From positions 1 through 64,000 of the forward strand of contig NZ_MJGV01000079.1 in the NCBI RefSeq assembly GCF_001865015.1: a stretch of 64,000 bases of DNA, given 5' to 3'. Shown here in pieces: positions 17,126 to 25,652 of this stretch; positions within the stretch are counted from its first letter, which is position 1; every line of letters begins with the position of its first letter. The position numbers were made by a program, and so were the translations under genes. Under the pieces are notes generated by a model. The model made no database searches and had not been told where the DNA came from. It saw nothing but the letters and a program-made list of their open reading frames with translations. Source of the stretch: Curtobacterium sp. MMLR14_010 (lineage in GTDB: Bacteria > Actinomycetota > Actinomycetes > Actinomycetales > Microbacteriaceae).

Positions 17126-17689
17126 ACTTCGTCGACCCCCTCCGCTCGTGTGCTGCGTTCGGACGCCGAGCAGAACCGTGCGCGGATCGTCAGCATCGCC
17201 CGACAGGCCTTCGCCGACGACAGCGCCACGACCATGCAGGCGATCGCCCGCGCGGCCGGCGTCGGGCAGGGGACGCTCTACCGGCGCTTCCCCACGCGGG
17301 AGTCCCTGCTGGCCGAGGTCTACCGCGACGAGTTCGACGGACTCCTCGTGACGGCGCGTCGGCTCCTCGACGAGCACGAGCACGATCCCGTCGTCGCCCT
17401 CCGCCGCTGGTTCGACGTCCTCGCCTCCTTCGGCCGGATGAAGCACGCGCTCGCCGACGTCCTCGACGCCGTCACCCGCAGTGACCTGCACGACGAGCAG
17501 TACGACCGGATCCTCGCCGTTGTCGACGACCTGCTGCAGGCCGGCAAGGACGCCGGGCAGGTCCGCCCCGACATCGCGCCCGACGAGGTCTTCCCCCTGC
17601 TGAGCTTCCTGTGGCACCTCGAGCCGCAGAGCGATGCGCGCACGGCCCACCTGCTCGACCTCGTCGTCGATTCCCTCCGGAGGCGGTAA
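17120..17689 (+). CDS. TetR-family transcriptional regulator
   Basis: A 189-aa regulator starting at ATG 17120 (GAGAGG 11 bases upstream). The helix-turn-helix is RARIVSIARQAFADDSATTMQAIARAAGVGQGTLYRRFPTRESL. The C-terminal domain resembles the SbtR/TetR_C_33 type common next to SDR genes. It probably represses the divergent SDR and itself. Confidence 0.9.
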   Translation: MSTSSTPSARVLRSDAEQNRARIVSIARQAFADDSATTMQAIARAAGVGQGTLYRRFPTRESLLAEVYRDEFDGLLVTARRLLDEHEHDPVVALRRWFDVLASFGRMKHALADVLDAVTRSDLHDEQYDRILAVVDDLLQAGKDAGQVRPDIAPDEVFPLLSFLWHLEPQSDARTAHLLDLVVDSLRRR

Positions 17690-17694
17690 CCGCC

Positions 17695-18513
17695 TCAGGG
17701 CGTCACGGCACCCCGCCCGCTCCACGTCGCGATCATCGACACCGCGGTGTCGAAGGGCGCGAGGCCCGGCCGGTTGAGGAACGCATGGCGCGTCCCCGGC
17801 AGCACGTGGTGCTCCACGTCGACCCCCGCGTCCCGGAGCTCCGTCGCGAACAGGTCTCCCGACGCCCGCATGGTGTCCTGCTCGGCGTTGACCAGGAGCG
17901 TCCGCGGGAACCCGCCGATCTCGTGCCCGCCCGGGAACGCCAGCCGGTCCGCCAACGCCCGCCGCGAACCGGCGTAGTTCCGGTTCGCCACGTCCAGCGC
18001 CCACCGGGCATGAGTCACCCGACGGTGTCGCCGAGACCGGTGGTGCGGGTCGGTGGGCCGCGGATGAGCCGCGTGGAAGAACCCGTAGGCGAACACCGCC
18101 CCCACCGGAGAGACCCCGTCCTCGACCGCGCTGAGGGTCGCTGCGGCCGCCAGACACGCTCCCGCGCTCGCCCCGCCGAGGACGACGCCCCCGGGTGCGA
18201 CCGCACGGACCTCCCGGTACGCCGCGAGCACGTCGTCGAGGGGCAGCGGGAACCGCACCCGAGGCTGCCCGACACGCGCCCCCGCCCACCCGAGGCCCGG
18301 CACCGGAGCGAGCCGGTACCCCGCCGTCGCGACGGTCAGCCCCTGCTGCGCGAGTGCCTGCGCGACGGCATGCGCCTCCGGCAGGTCGGGGCTGCCCCGG
18401 AAGAACCCGCCGCCGTGCAACCAGAGCAGCGTCGGCGCCGTCAAGGTTGCTCCTGACGCCGGCCGGTACCAGCGCAGTGGGACCGCGAGGTCCGGGTCAT
18501 GCGAGGTGCGCAT
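17695..18513 (-). CDS. Alpha/beta hydrolase (HSL-type) esterase
   Basis: A 272-aa esterase with HGGGF, nucleophile elbow GGASAGA (in place of GDSAG), acid in NAEQDTMR and catalytic histidine in GTRHAFLN. A basic insert HHRSRRHRR interrupts the cap region. It ends 5 bases after the convergent tetR stop, leaving no room for a separate terminator. The membrane-protein gene upstream is 4 bases away, suggesting co-transcription. Confidence 0.85.
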   Translation of the reverse strand: MRTSHDPDLAVPLRWYRPASGATLTAPTLLWLHGGGFFRGSPDLPEAHAVAQALAQQGLTVATAGYRLAPVPGLGWAGARVGQPRVRFPLPLDDVLAAYREVRAVAPGGVVLGGASAGACLAAAATLSAVEDGVSPVGAVFAYGFFHAAHPRPTDPHHRSRRHRRVTHARWALDVANRNYAGSRRALADRLAFPGGHEIGGFPRTLLVNAEQDTMRASGDLFATELRDAGVDVEHHVLPGTRHAFLNRPGLAPFDTAVSMIATWSGRGAVTP

Positions 18514-18517
18514 GCGC

Positions 18518-19036
18518 TCAGCTCGGCAGAGCGGTTGCCACGTCGGCGGCGTGGTCCGGTTCGGACTCCGGCATCGGTGTCGGCCGGAGGAACCGCCAGG
18601 TCGCGATCGCTGCGGCCAGACCGGCTGCCACGGACATGCCCAGCGGGAACGACACGACGGCCGGCAGGGACGTCGGCCCGGAGAACCACAGCACCACGAG
18701 TGACGTCGTCACCACGGCGAGCAGTCCGGCGAGTGCCGCATGCGCGGCCGTGTGCGCGCCCCTGGACCGCACCCGTCGCAGTGCCCGGCCGAGCAGGTAC
18801 GTGCACGGGAGCGCCACCGCAGCGCCGCCCAGTGCGAACACCGCGGTCGCGACCACGGTGACGATGACCAGCCAGAGCGCCTGGTCCAGGTCGCCGAGGC
18901 CCCCGCCACTCGTGACCGCGGCGACGAGGTAGAAGACCACTGCGCCGATCGGCGCCGTCACCCCCGCCAGCCACAGGTAGCTCCGCCCGACCAGCCGGCC
19001 CGTCTCGTTCATCCCCCAGGTGTCCACGCCGACCAT
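18518..19036 (-). CDS. Four-helix membrane protein, unknown
   Basis: About 172 aa if started at ATG 19036. ATG 19012 is an alternative preceded directly by GGGGG. It has four hydrophobic segments, the first at LAGVTAPIGAVVFYLVAAV and the last at MSVAAGLAAAIATWRFL, and an acidic C-terminus. No family is recognised. It probably forms an operon with the following esterase. Confidence 0.7.
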   Translation of the reverse strand: MVGVDTWGMNETGRLVGRSYLWLAGVTAPIGAVVFYLVAAVTSGGGLGDLDQALWLVIVTVVATAVFALGGAAVALPCTYLLGRALRRVRSRGAHTAAHAALAGLLAVVTTSLVVLWFSGPTSLPAVVSFPLGMSVAAGLAAAIATWRFLRPTPMPESEPDHAADVATALPS

Positions 19037-19073
19037 CCTGCCGCACTGCGGCAGACGGCTGCCGGCCACGCGG

Positions 19074-19117
19074 CGGACGGGAGGCTCGTCACCAGCTGGT
19101 ACCGAGCCTCCAGTCCG
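19074..19117. repeat. Dispersed hairpin A, copy 5
   Basis: Arms CGGACGGGAGGCTCG and CGAGCCTCCAGTCCG (one mismatch) surround ACCAGCTGGT. Like copy 2 it lies upstream of two divergent genes, so a simple terminator role does not explain it. Confidence 0.6.
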
Positions 19118-19144
19118 GCGGCTGCTCACCGCTAGGGTCCAGAT

Positions 19145-19675
19145 GTGATCGTCTGGCTGAACGGAACGCACGGTGCAGGGAAGACCACGACCAGTCGGCT
19201 GCTCCAGCCGCTGCTGCCCGGGTCGCAGGTCCTCGACGCCGAGAAGGTCGGCGAGGTCCTCATGGACATCAAGCCGGGACTGCCGACGACGGACAACTTC
19301 CAGCACTGGGACCCCTGGCGGCCCCTCGTGGTCGAGACCGCCCGACGCGTGCACGACTACATCGGCGGCGGGCCGCTCATCATGCCGATGACCGTCCTGG
19401 TCGAGGCCTACTGGCGCGAGATCCAGGCCGGCCTGGCCGCGTACGACATCCCGGTCCGGCACCTCGTGCTGCACGTCGACGGCCCCACGCTCGTCGACCG
19501 CATCCAGAACGACCGGGACCTCGGGCCGTCGACGTTCCGGTTCGCGTACGTCGACGCCTACGCCGAGGCCGCAGCGGGCTGGCTGCACCGGGAGGCCGAG
19601 GTCATCGACACGACGTCGGTCCCCGCGGCGGAGGTCGCGCGGCAGATCGCGGACGCGGTCCGCGCCGACGACTGA
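19145..19675 (+). CDS. P-loop ATP-binding protein (small-molecule kinase-like)
   Basis: A 176-aa protein starting at GTG 19145. A Walker A motif (GTHGAGKTT) sits at residues 7-15, followed by features of the nucleoside/gluconate-kinase-like P-loop group, including DRIQND as a possible lid. Homologues annotated as AAA family ATPase or tunicamycin-resistance-like protein have this layout, but the tunicamycin link is only a family association. The substrate cannot be assigned. Confidence 0.75.
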   Translation: MIVWLNGTHGAGKTTTSRLLQPLLPGSQVLDAEKVGEVLMDIKPGLPTTDNFQHWDPWRPLVVETARRVHDYIGGGPLIMPMTVLVEAYWREIQAGLAAYDIPVRHLVLHVDGPTLVDRIQNDRDLGPSTFRFAYVDAYAEAAAGWLHREAEVIDTTSVPAAEVARQIADAVRADD

Positions 19676-19721
19676 CACCCGGCTGGTCGCCGCGCGCCGA
19701 TCGCCGCGGCCCAGCGAGGCG

Positions 19722-20687
19722 TCAGGACGCCGTCGTCCGGAGCGTGTCCCGCGGGTGCTCATCGAAGCGCTCGTGGTAGGCCGCCGAGAACCGCCCCATG
19801 TGGCTGAAGCCGGACCGGCGCGCGATCTCCGCCACGGCGCCGGGCTCCGGGCCGACGGACTGGAGCTCCGCGTGCGCGCGATCGAGTCGGGTCTCGCGGA
19901 CGAACGCCATCGGGCTCCGCTGGAACTCCCGCTTGAAGGCCTCCTGGATCCCGCGGACGCTCAGCGACGCGGCGTCGGCGATGTCGTCCACCGTGATGGC
20001 CTCGTGCGCGTGGTTCAGCACGAAGTCCAGCGCGGCCCGGATCCGGTCGTCCTGCGCGGAGCGGCGGTCCAGGAGCCGCTCGCCACTCGACGGGTGCAGC
20101 ACCAGGAGTGCGCGTGCGACCTCCCGGCGCGCTGTCGCCCAGGCCGTCGACTCGGCACCGTGGGTCCGGAACGCGTCGACGGCGAGCGCCAAGCTCCGCT
20201 GCCACTGCGCCCGGGCGGCGACCTCCGGCGTGGCCCGGCGGTCGAAAGCCGAGGTCCTGCCGACGACGTTCCGTTCCGCGGCGACCTCGAGGAGCAGGGC
20301 CTTGCTGAGGTGGATGAGCCGCTGGTCCCAGTCCTCGTACTCGAACTCGAACCGCCCGTCCCTCGGGAGCAACGACGGCGGCGCCCCTGGCTGCATGCGG
20401 GTGACGTCCTTGGCCGTCTGCACCCGTGCCCGGCCACGCTCGAGCCAGTGCACGACGACGTCGCTGCCGGTCGAGGCCGTGCCACGGAGATGTCCGTGCA
20501 TCTGGAGCCGTCGAACACTCATCTGCTCGTCCCCGATGGCGACGTACCGGAACCAGAACGCGTCGTCCGTCGGTCGGCAGTTCCACCCGGCACCGTCATA
20601 GATCGGGGCCAACACCTGCAGGGCCGCGTCGGGTTGCCGACCGGAGACGGACATCAGGCGGATGTCGTGGTGGGCTTGATCAGACAC
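19722..20687 (-). CDS. AraC-family transcriptional regulator
   Basis: A 321-aa regulator using GTG 20687. The C-terminal 100 residues hold two helix-turn-helix motifs (ITVDDIADAASLSVRGIQEAFKREF and VAEIARRSGFSHMGRFSAAYHERF). The N-terminal 200 residues form an AraC-binding-like sensing domain. The ligand and target are unknown. The nearest likely target is the SDR/photolyase unit immediately upstream on the same strand. Confidence 0.88.
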   Translation of the reverse strand: MSDQAHHDIRLMSVSGRQPDAALQVLAPIYDGAGWNCRPTDDAFWFRYVAIGDEQMSVRRLQMHGHLRGTASTGSDVVVHWLERGRARVQTAKDVTRMQPGAPPSLLPRDGRFEFEYEDWDQRLIHLSKALLLEVAAERNVVGRTSAFDRRATPEVAARAQWQRSLALAVDAFRTHGAESTAWATARREVARALLVLHPSSGERLLDRRSAQDDRIRAALDFVLNHAHEAITVDDIADAASLSVRGIQEAFKREFQRSPMAFVRETRLDRAHAELQSVGPEPGAVAEIARRSGFSHMGRFSAAYHERFDEHPRDTLRTTAS

Positions 20688-20805
20688 GGAGGTCCGTTCG
20701 GTTGTGCAGCATGGCGTCAACCGAGGGCTCGGGGGTCGTGGCGCGACCATACGCCGAAGCACCGTGTTCCACCAGGGCCGGTTGGTCACCGGGCCGGGCC
20801 ACAGG

Positions 20806-20851
20806 CCGGACTGGAGGCTCGGTGCCAGCTGGCACCGGGCCTCCCGTCCGG
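20806..20851. terminator. Dispersed hairpin A, copy 6
   Basis: 21-bp arms (CCGGACTGGAGGCTCGGTGCC against its near-complement, two mismatches that are G-U pairs in RNA). It lies 12 bases past the SDR stop on the minus strand, fitting a terminator between SDR and araC. Confidence 0.65.
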
Positions 20852-20863
20852 GAGTTGGTCGCC

Positions 20864-21625
20864 TCAGACGGCGGTGTAGCCGCCGTCCGCCACCAGGACC
20901 GAGCCCGTGATGAACGACGCGGCATCGCTGGCGAGGAAGACGACGCTCGGCGCGATCTCCTCCGGCAGGGCGAACCGCTGCTGCGGGGCGTCGTCGATCC
21001 AGTAGCGCTTGAAGTCCTCGCGGTCCACGGGCGCCATCTCCGTCTTGACGTAGCCGGGGGCGAGTGCGTTGACGCGGATGCCGTACTGCGCCCACTCGAC
21101 GGCGAGGGACTTCGTCAGGTGGTGCACCGCGGCCTTGGACGCGTTGTACGCCGGCTGCCACTGCGGACGGTTCACGATGATGCCGGACATGCTGCCGATG
21201 TTGACGATCGAGCCCGAACCAGCCTCGCGCATGTGTGCACCGACCGCGATGGTGGCCTTCCAGAGCGCACGGACGTTGAGGGTGAAGACGGCATCCCACT
21301 CGTCGTCCGTCACCGCGAAGGCCTCGTTGTGGACGCAGGTGCCGGCGTTGTTGACGAGGACGTCGATCGTGCCGAAGGCGGCGAGCGCCTCCTCGGTCAT
21401 CCGGGTGACCTGGGCGTCGTCGGTGATGTCCGCGGTGATCGTGACGAACTCGTGCCCGGCCGCAGCGGCCTCTGCTGCCACCCGCTCGTTGCGGTCGGCG
21501 GAGCGGCCCACGATGGCGACACGAGCGCCGGCCTCCGCGAGTCCGAACGCGAAGGCCTTGCCGAGGCCCTGGTTGCCGCCGGTGACGATCGCGGTCCTGC
21601 CGTGCAGGCTGAAGGGGGAGGTCAT
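20864..21625 (-). CDS. SDR-family oxidoreductase
   Basis: A 253-aa classical SDR with TGGNQGLG, VNNAG, YNASK and the C-terminal PEEIAPSVVFLASDAASFITG signature. It resembles gluconate 5-dehydrogenase or mannitol/sorbitol dehydrogenase-like members. The ATG at 21625 follows AAAGGCACC. It lies 35 bases after the photolyase-type frame and is probably the last gene of that operon. Confidence 0.9.
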   Translation of the reverse strand: MTSPFSLHGRTAIVTGGNQGLGKAFAFGLAEAGARVAIVGRSADRNERVAAEAAAAGHEFVTITADITDDAQVTRMTEEALAAFGTIDVLVNNAGTCVHNEAFAVTDDEWDAVFTLNVRALWKATIAVGAHMREAGSGSIVNIGSMSGIIVNRPQWQPAYNASKAAVHHLTKSLAVEWAQYGIRVNALAPGYVKTEMAPVDREDFKRYWIDDAPQQRFALPEEIAPSVVFLASDAASFITGSVLVADGGYTAV

Positions 21626-21660
21626 GTGGTGCCTTTCGACGCGTCCGGTCGTGCGGACGC

Positions 21661-22866
21661 TCAGTCCACCATGAGTTCGCGGACCAGGGCCGGGATGCGC
21701 TCCCGGAACGGGAAGAACCCGCGGGACGCGTACGGCCACGCCGCGCTGTCCCACCGGCGTCGGACGGTGACGAGGGCGACACCCTCGGCGGCGAGCGCGG
21801 CCCGCAGCACCCCGAGCCGCTCGTGGACCGGCCCGATCGGTGCGTACGGGACGACCACGGTGTCGAGCTGCTCGGACTCCGCCCAGCGCAGGACCGTCGA
21901 CGGCAGCGTGTCGGCCAGCACCTGCGCGGGGCGGCCGCTCGCGTCCAGCGTCCGTTCGGCTGTGTCGTCCAGGGCGGCTGCCGTGAAGGCCTCGACGACG
22001 TCCGAGACCGCGAACGGGGAGCGCGCGACGGGGTCTGCGGAGACCGCTGCCGCGATCGGGCGGTTGGGCAGCTGAGGGTGTTCGGCCAGCAGGCTCGACG
22101 CTTCGAGGTCCTCCTCGTGCAGTAGCAGTCCGACCCGGTCGCCGATCGTCCCCACGACGTCGTCGGACTCGATCGGCGTGCGCGGCGGCAACGGGTCCTC
22201 GGAGAGCGGCCGGGCGGTCGTCGCCAGGCCACTCGGGGAGAACCGGCCGTCGGTGTACCGCGCGATGTTGGACGCCGACGCCAGGTAGGTCTTGCCGGCG
22301 GTCTGCAGCCCGGCGACCCACCGCCACGACAGCGTGTTCGAGGCCGCGTCGCCGTCGAGCAGGTGGCGGTAGAAGAAGTCGGCGCCGAGCTGCCACGGCA
22401 GGCCGAGCGTGAAGACCCAGATGCTCGCGAACCACATGCGCGTGTGGTTGTGGAGGTAGCCCGTGTCGATGAGCTCCCGCGCCCAGGCGTCCATCGCGTC
22501 GATGCCGGTCCGGCCGTTGACCGCGTCGTCGTAGCCGGCCGGCAGGGTCCCGGTCGCGAACTCGTCGACATCTCGCCGGTAGCGGCGCCACACCTCGGGG
22601 TTCTGCTCGAGCCAGCCCTTCCAGTAGGTGCGCCAGAAGACCTCCTGCACGAACTTCTCGGCGGCGGGCAGGCTGTGGCGTTCGAGGACGGCTGCGACGA
22701 CCTCGTGCTCGGTCACCAGGCGGTGGCGGACGTACGGCGAGAGGCCCGAGACGTTGTTGCGCGATGCGCCGAGGTCCGCGTTGCGGTCGCGGGCGTAGTC
22801 CCGGCCGGCGCGGGGGACGAAGTCGTCGAGGGCGTCGAGGCCGGCGGCTCTGGTGGGGATGAACAC
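21661..22866 (-). CDS. Photolyase/cryptochrome-like FAD domain protein (resident half of the fusion)
   Basis: The same frame read from the GTG at 22866 gives 401 aa. This is an FAD-binding domain protein without the N-terminal antenna domain, but with a C-terminal piece (VVVPYAPIGPVHERLGVLRAALAAEG) that resembles a small Rossmann unit. A perfect AGGAGG (22871-22866 on the minus strand) overlaps this GTG and stands 5 bases before an ATC codon. A translation start may therefore once have existed here. Before the insertion this was probably the first gene of a photolyase-SDR operon. Family members bind FAD and either repair UV photoproducts or sense blue light. Confidence 0.45.
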   Translation of the reverse strand: MFIPTRAAGLDALDDFVPRAGRDYARDRNADLGASRNNVSGLSPYVRHRLVTEHEVVAAVLERHSLPAAEKFVQEVFWRTYWKGWLEQNPEVWRRYRRDVDEFATGTLPAGYDDAVNGRTGIDAMDAWARELIDTGYLHNHTRMWFASIWVFTLGLPWQLGADFFYRHLLDGDAASNTLSWRWVAGLQTAGKTYLASASNIARYTDGRFSPSGLATTARPLSEDPLPPRTPIESDDVVGTIGDRVGLLLHEEDLEASSLLAEHPQLPNRPIAAAVSADPVARSPFAVSDVVEAFTAAALDDTAERTLDASGRPAQVLADTLPSTVLRWAESEQLDTVVVPYAPIGPVHERLGVLRAALAAEGVALVTVRRRWDSAAWPYASRGFFPFRERIPALVRELMVD

Positions 22867-24504
22867 CTCCTGATCATGCAGGGGACCTCCGACGGTGCTG
22901 CGGGTCGGTAGCGCTTTACGAGTCCTGATCCTGAACTGGCGATCCACTGCTTCTCGCAGAGCTCTCCACCGCACGCTGGCATCGCCCTCCGACGCCGGGT
23001 AGTGGCCGCCAGGAACGCCGATCAGATGCCAGCCTCGCTGCCCGGCGATCCGGCGCGTGGTACCGGTGCCGACGACCTCATCAGACTCCGGCATGACCAC
23101 GTCGGCAACAGTGCTCGTACGCCCCGGACCACAGTCATCGCAGGCTTCGATCTCGCCAGGCTCCCCGAATCGCTGGGTCGCCCAGGCAACGAACTCCGGG
23201 TCGTCCTCGTGTGATCGGAGGTGATCGCGCATCGCCAGGACAGGGGATGCAAGAACGCCACCAACGTCCAGCTCGCGCATCGCCTGGGCCGCGAGCCAGG
23301 CCCCGAAGCTCACGCCGAGGAACACGACCGCGCGGTACTCGTGCTCGCTGACCGCGTGGCGTACGGATCTGATGACGGCATCGACGGCGACCGCCCACCG
23401 TCGCCAGGGCGCGGTCTGCAGGTCGCTACCGAAGCCCCGCGATCCGGGGTAGTTCACGATCAGGACGTCGCGTCCCGCATCGATCACCTCACGGTAGAGC
23501 GCTCCGTACCTGAGGTCGTCCCACTCGTGGCTGTCAGGGCCGCCGTGCAGAGCGATCAACAGCTGGTCGTTCGACGCACCGCGCTTCGTGAGCATCAGGG
23601 AGGGCACGTCGAGCATCTCCACACACCGGACCGACAGATCGCTGCGCGGCGGAACAACACCGCGGATCTCTCGACCCTCGTGGTGCCAACGCGATCCGCA
23701 GGCGGTGCCGGTCTGTCGGACGACCGGCGCGGGGCCGCCAAGCCCGAACAGCTGCAGCGTCCCGGGGCGGCAGACGAGATTCACCCCGTCCCACTGCGCG
23801 TACCCGTGCACCGGGTGCAGACACGTCATCGTCCACCCGGTACTGGACGGCGTTGCTTCGATCGGACTCCATCCGGCGGGTGCGCACAGGCTGTGCTCAC
23901 CCTCCCGGTCGACGAGAACGAACCGTCGATCGGTCTTGCTGTCGACCTCGACGACGAACCGGTCCCCTGCTGTGCCGGTCAGGCGGCCACTGCCGGAGCG
24001 CGCGCGAGTGTTCAGACCTTCCAGCCGCCATGCTCTCGCCTCGGCGATGACACATTGCCCTGTCGACCAGAGCGCGCGGACCTGGAGACCCGGCTCGAGG
24101 ACCACAATCGTCTGGAGACCGTCGGGCGTCGTGACGTGGGTACGGCCATCCGGCCCCGCCGAGACCGCAGCGTAGACGCTCGTCGTCGACGGGACGAGAT
24201 TGACGAATTCGTGTCCCGCTGTGAGCTGGAACCGGTCAGTCCGACCAACCGGTACGAGCGTCGGCCCATTGTCAGCACGCAGCAGCCCGACTTCGAGTTC
24301 TCCACCTCGGACGGTGGCGCAGTGGAGGATCCCAGTTCCCGTGATCGAGAACGTACCGGGCGGGATCGACTCCTTCCCGCGCACCACCCCCTGTTGGATC
24401 TCGTACAGACATCCGTCTTCCCTGTGGAATGCGAGAAGGCCGCTGCCCGACGCGGCCAACGGTGTGAGCAGGTCCTCGCCGCAGATGTCGTCAGGAGCGG
24501 ACAT
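21661..24504 (-). CDS. S9-like serine hydrolase fused to a photolyase-type FAD-binding domain
   Basis: A continuous 947-aa frame from ATG 24504, which is 3 bases past the MFS stop, to 21661. Residues of about 1-300 look like the beta-rich N-terminal region of prolyl-oligopeptidase relatives. Residues of about 300-540 are an alpha/beta hydrolase: LLIALHGGPDSHEW, nucleophile VFLGVSFGAW, acid VVMPESDEVV and histidine GVPGGHYPASEGD. Residues of about 547-947 are the helical FAD-binding domain of photolyases/cryptochromes, with NNVSGLSPYVRHRL, QEVFWRTYWKGWLEQ and LHNHTRMWFASIWVF. I know of no functional reason for this combination. GC content drops on the hydrolase side only, so it probably arose where a foreign operon joined a resident photolyase gene. 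Either a true fusion protein or internal re-initiation is possible. Confidence 0.7.
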   Translation of the reverse strand: MSAPDDICGEDLLTPLAASGSGLLAFHREDGCLYEIQQGVVRGKESIPPGTFSITGTGILHCATVRGGELEVGLLRADNGPTLVPVGRTDRFQLTAGHEFVNLVPSTTSVYAAVSAGPDGRTHVTTPDGLQTIVVLEPGLQVRALWSTGQCVIAEARAWRLEGLNTRARSGSGRLTGTAGDRFVVEVDSKTDRRFVLVDREGEHSLCAPAGWSPIEATPSSTGWTMTCLHPVHGYAQWDGVNLVCRPGTLQLFGLGGPAPVVRQTGTACGSRWHHEGREIRGVVPPRSDLSVRCVEMLDVPSLMLTKRGASNDQLLIALHGGPDSHEWDDLRYGALYREVIDAGRDVLIVNYPGSRGFGSDLQTAPWRRWAVAVDAVIRSVRHAVSEHEYRAVVFLGVSFGAWLAAQAMRELDVGGVLASPVLAMRDHLRSHEDDPEFVAWATQRFGEPGEIEACDDCGPGRTSTVADVVMPESDEVVGTGTTRRIAGQRGWHLIGVPGGHYPASEGDASVRWRALREAVDRQFRIRTRKALPTRSTVGGPLHDQEVFIPTRAAGLDALDDFVPRAGRDYARDRNADLGASRNNVSGLSPYVRHRLVTEHEVVAAVLERHSLPAAEKFVQEVFWRTYWKGWLEQNPEVWRRYRRDVDEFATGTLPAGYDDAVNGRTGIDAMDAWARELIDTGYLHNHTRMWFASIWVFTLGLPWQLGADFFYRHLLDGDAASNTLSWRWVAGLQTAGKTYLASASNIARYTDGRFSPSGLATTARPLSEDPLPPRTPIESDDVVGTIGDRVGLLLHEEDLEASSLLAEHPQLPNRPIAAAVSADPVARSPFAVSDVVEAFTAAALDDTAERTLDASGRPAQVLADTLPSTVLRWAESEQLDTVVVPYAPIGPVHERLGVLRAALAAEGVALVTVRRRWDSAAWPYASRGFFPFRERIPALVRELMVD

Positions 24505-24506
24505 GG

Positions 24507-25652
24507 TCACACGGCGTCTGCTTCCTGCACGGTTGATGGGGTTCGACGACGGAGCAGCAGCGGCATCACGAAGGCGTTGGCGATCGTCACCCCACCTGCC
24601 GTCACGGCCAGCCAGATCGGTCCGGCGGACTGCCAGAGCGGCCCGCCGACAGCGCCGCCGAGCGCGTCCCCGACGAGGAACGCGGTCTGCGAGATACCGA
24701 AGACGAAGCCCGCCGCGTTGCCCGGGATGACTGCGTACTGGATGGTCTCCTCGGCGATGACGGCGACCGAGACGAACGCGGCGCGAGCGATGAGCACCGC
24801 AGCGACCACGAACACCGATGATGAGAGCGCGAACGCCAGAGCGACAGCAAGTAGGCCCGCGGCGAGCTCGGTGACGAGGAACAGCGTGAATGGTCTGTCG
24901 CTGGTCTTGCGCTTTGCGAGGACCGCGGACGTCACGAGCTGCGCAACGCTCATCGTCGCCACGACGATGGCGGCGATGGAGCTCGTCGCGCCGGAGCGCG
25001 TCAAGTACAACGGGACGAACGGCGTGATCAGCGACACGTAGAACCCGGACATCACCCCGACGATCCCGAGCTTCGTTGCCAGCCCGAGCATCCCAGGCGC
25101 TCGTTCTTCCCTCGTCTGAGAAACCGTGGCGACCACCGGCCGGTCGTTCCGACCGACCACGAGCAACCACAGCGCTCCGAGGAGTACCAGCCCCGGCGCA
25201 ACCAACAGCGCCGCGACGTTTCCCGTGTCCGCCTGACCGACGAGGGCGAACAGCCCGGCAGCTCCGATCGTCCCGGCGAACATGCCGATCTGGTTCCCGA
25301 AGTTGCGGCCGCCGACGATCGTCGAGACGTCGTTACCAGCCATCGTCGATCGAATCCACGGTCGGATGCCGACCAGAGCCAGCGATGCCCCGACACCCGC
25401 GACGACGGAGAAGCCGATCGCTGGAACGAGGTCGGTCATGACCCTGCCAGCGATGCCGATCGCGTACACCACCGTGCCGATCCGGACGGCGGTCAACCCA
25501 CCGATGCGGTCAGCGAGCGCACCGAACGCAAAGGAGAATCCGCCAGCGATGGCCATCGCCGCGTAACCCGCCCCGAAGGCCACCAAGGCCCCTCGGTCGG
25601 CAAAGTGCAGGGGCTGCGCCACCTTCGACATCCACATGCCCGCGGCGAACAA
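24507..25652 (-). CDS. MFS transporter, start codon unresolved
   Basis: A major facilitator with at least 11 helices and the loop 2-3 motif GALADRIGGLTAVRIG. The annotated TTG at 25652 cuts helix 1 in half and has no ribosome binding site. The open frame actually extends back to a stop at 25814 and encodes a convincing helix-1 start (RTQLLVFSVLFAAGMWM), but contains no ATG, GTG or other TTG. It therefore must be expressed by frameshift from the TPR gene, by a CTG start, or is damaged by a 1-nt indel. It lies between a TPR protein and a hydrolase, and a peptide exporter role is inferred from context. Confidence 0.7.
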   Translation of the reverse strand: MFAAGMWMSKVAQPLHFADRGALVAFGAGYAAMAIAGGFSFAFGALADRIGGLTAVRIGTVVYAIGIAGRVMTDLVPAIGFSVVAGVGASLALVGIRPWIRSTMAGNDVSTIVGGRNFGNQIGMFAGTIGAAGLFALVGQADTGNVAALLVAPGLVLLGALWLLVVGRNDRPVVATVSQTREERAPGMLGLATKLGIVGVMSGFYVSLITPFVPLYLTRSGATSSIAAIVVATMSVAQLVTSAVLAKRKTSDRPFTLFLVTELAAGLLAVALAFALSSSVFVVAAVLIARAAFVSVAVIAEETIQYAVIPGNAAGFVFGISQTAFLVGDALGGAVGGPLWQSAGPIWLAVTAGGVTIANAFVMPLLLRRRTPSTVQEADAV

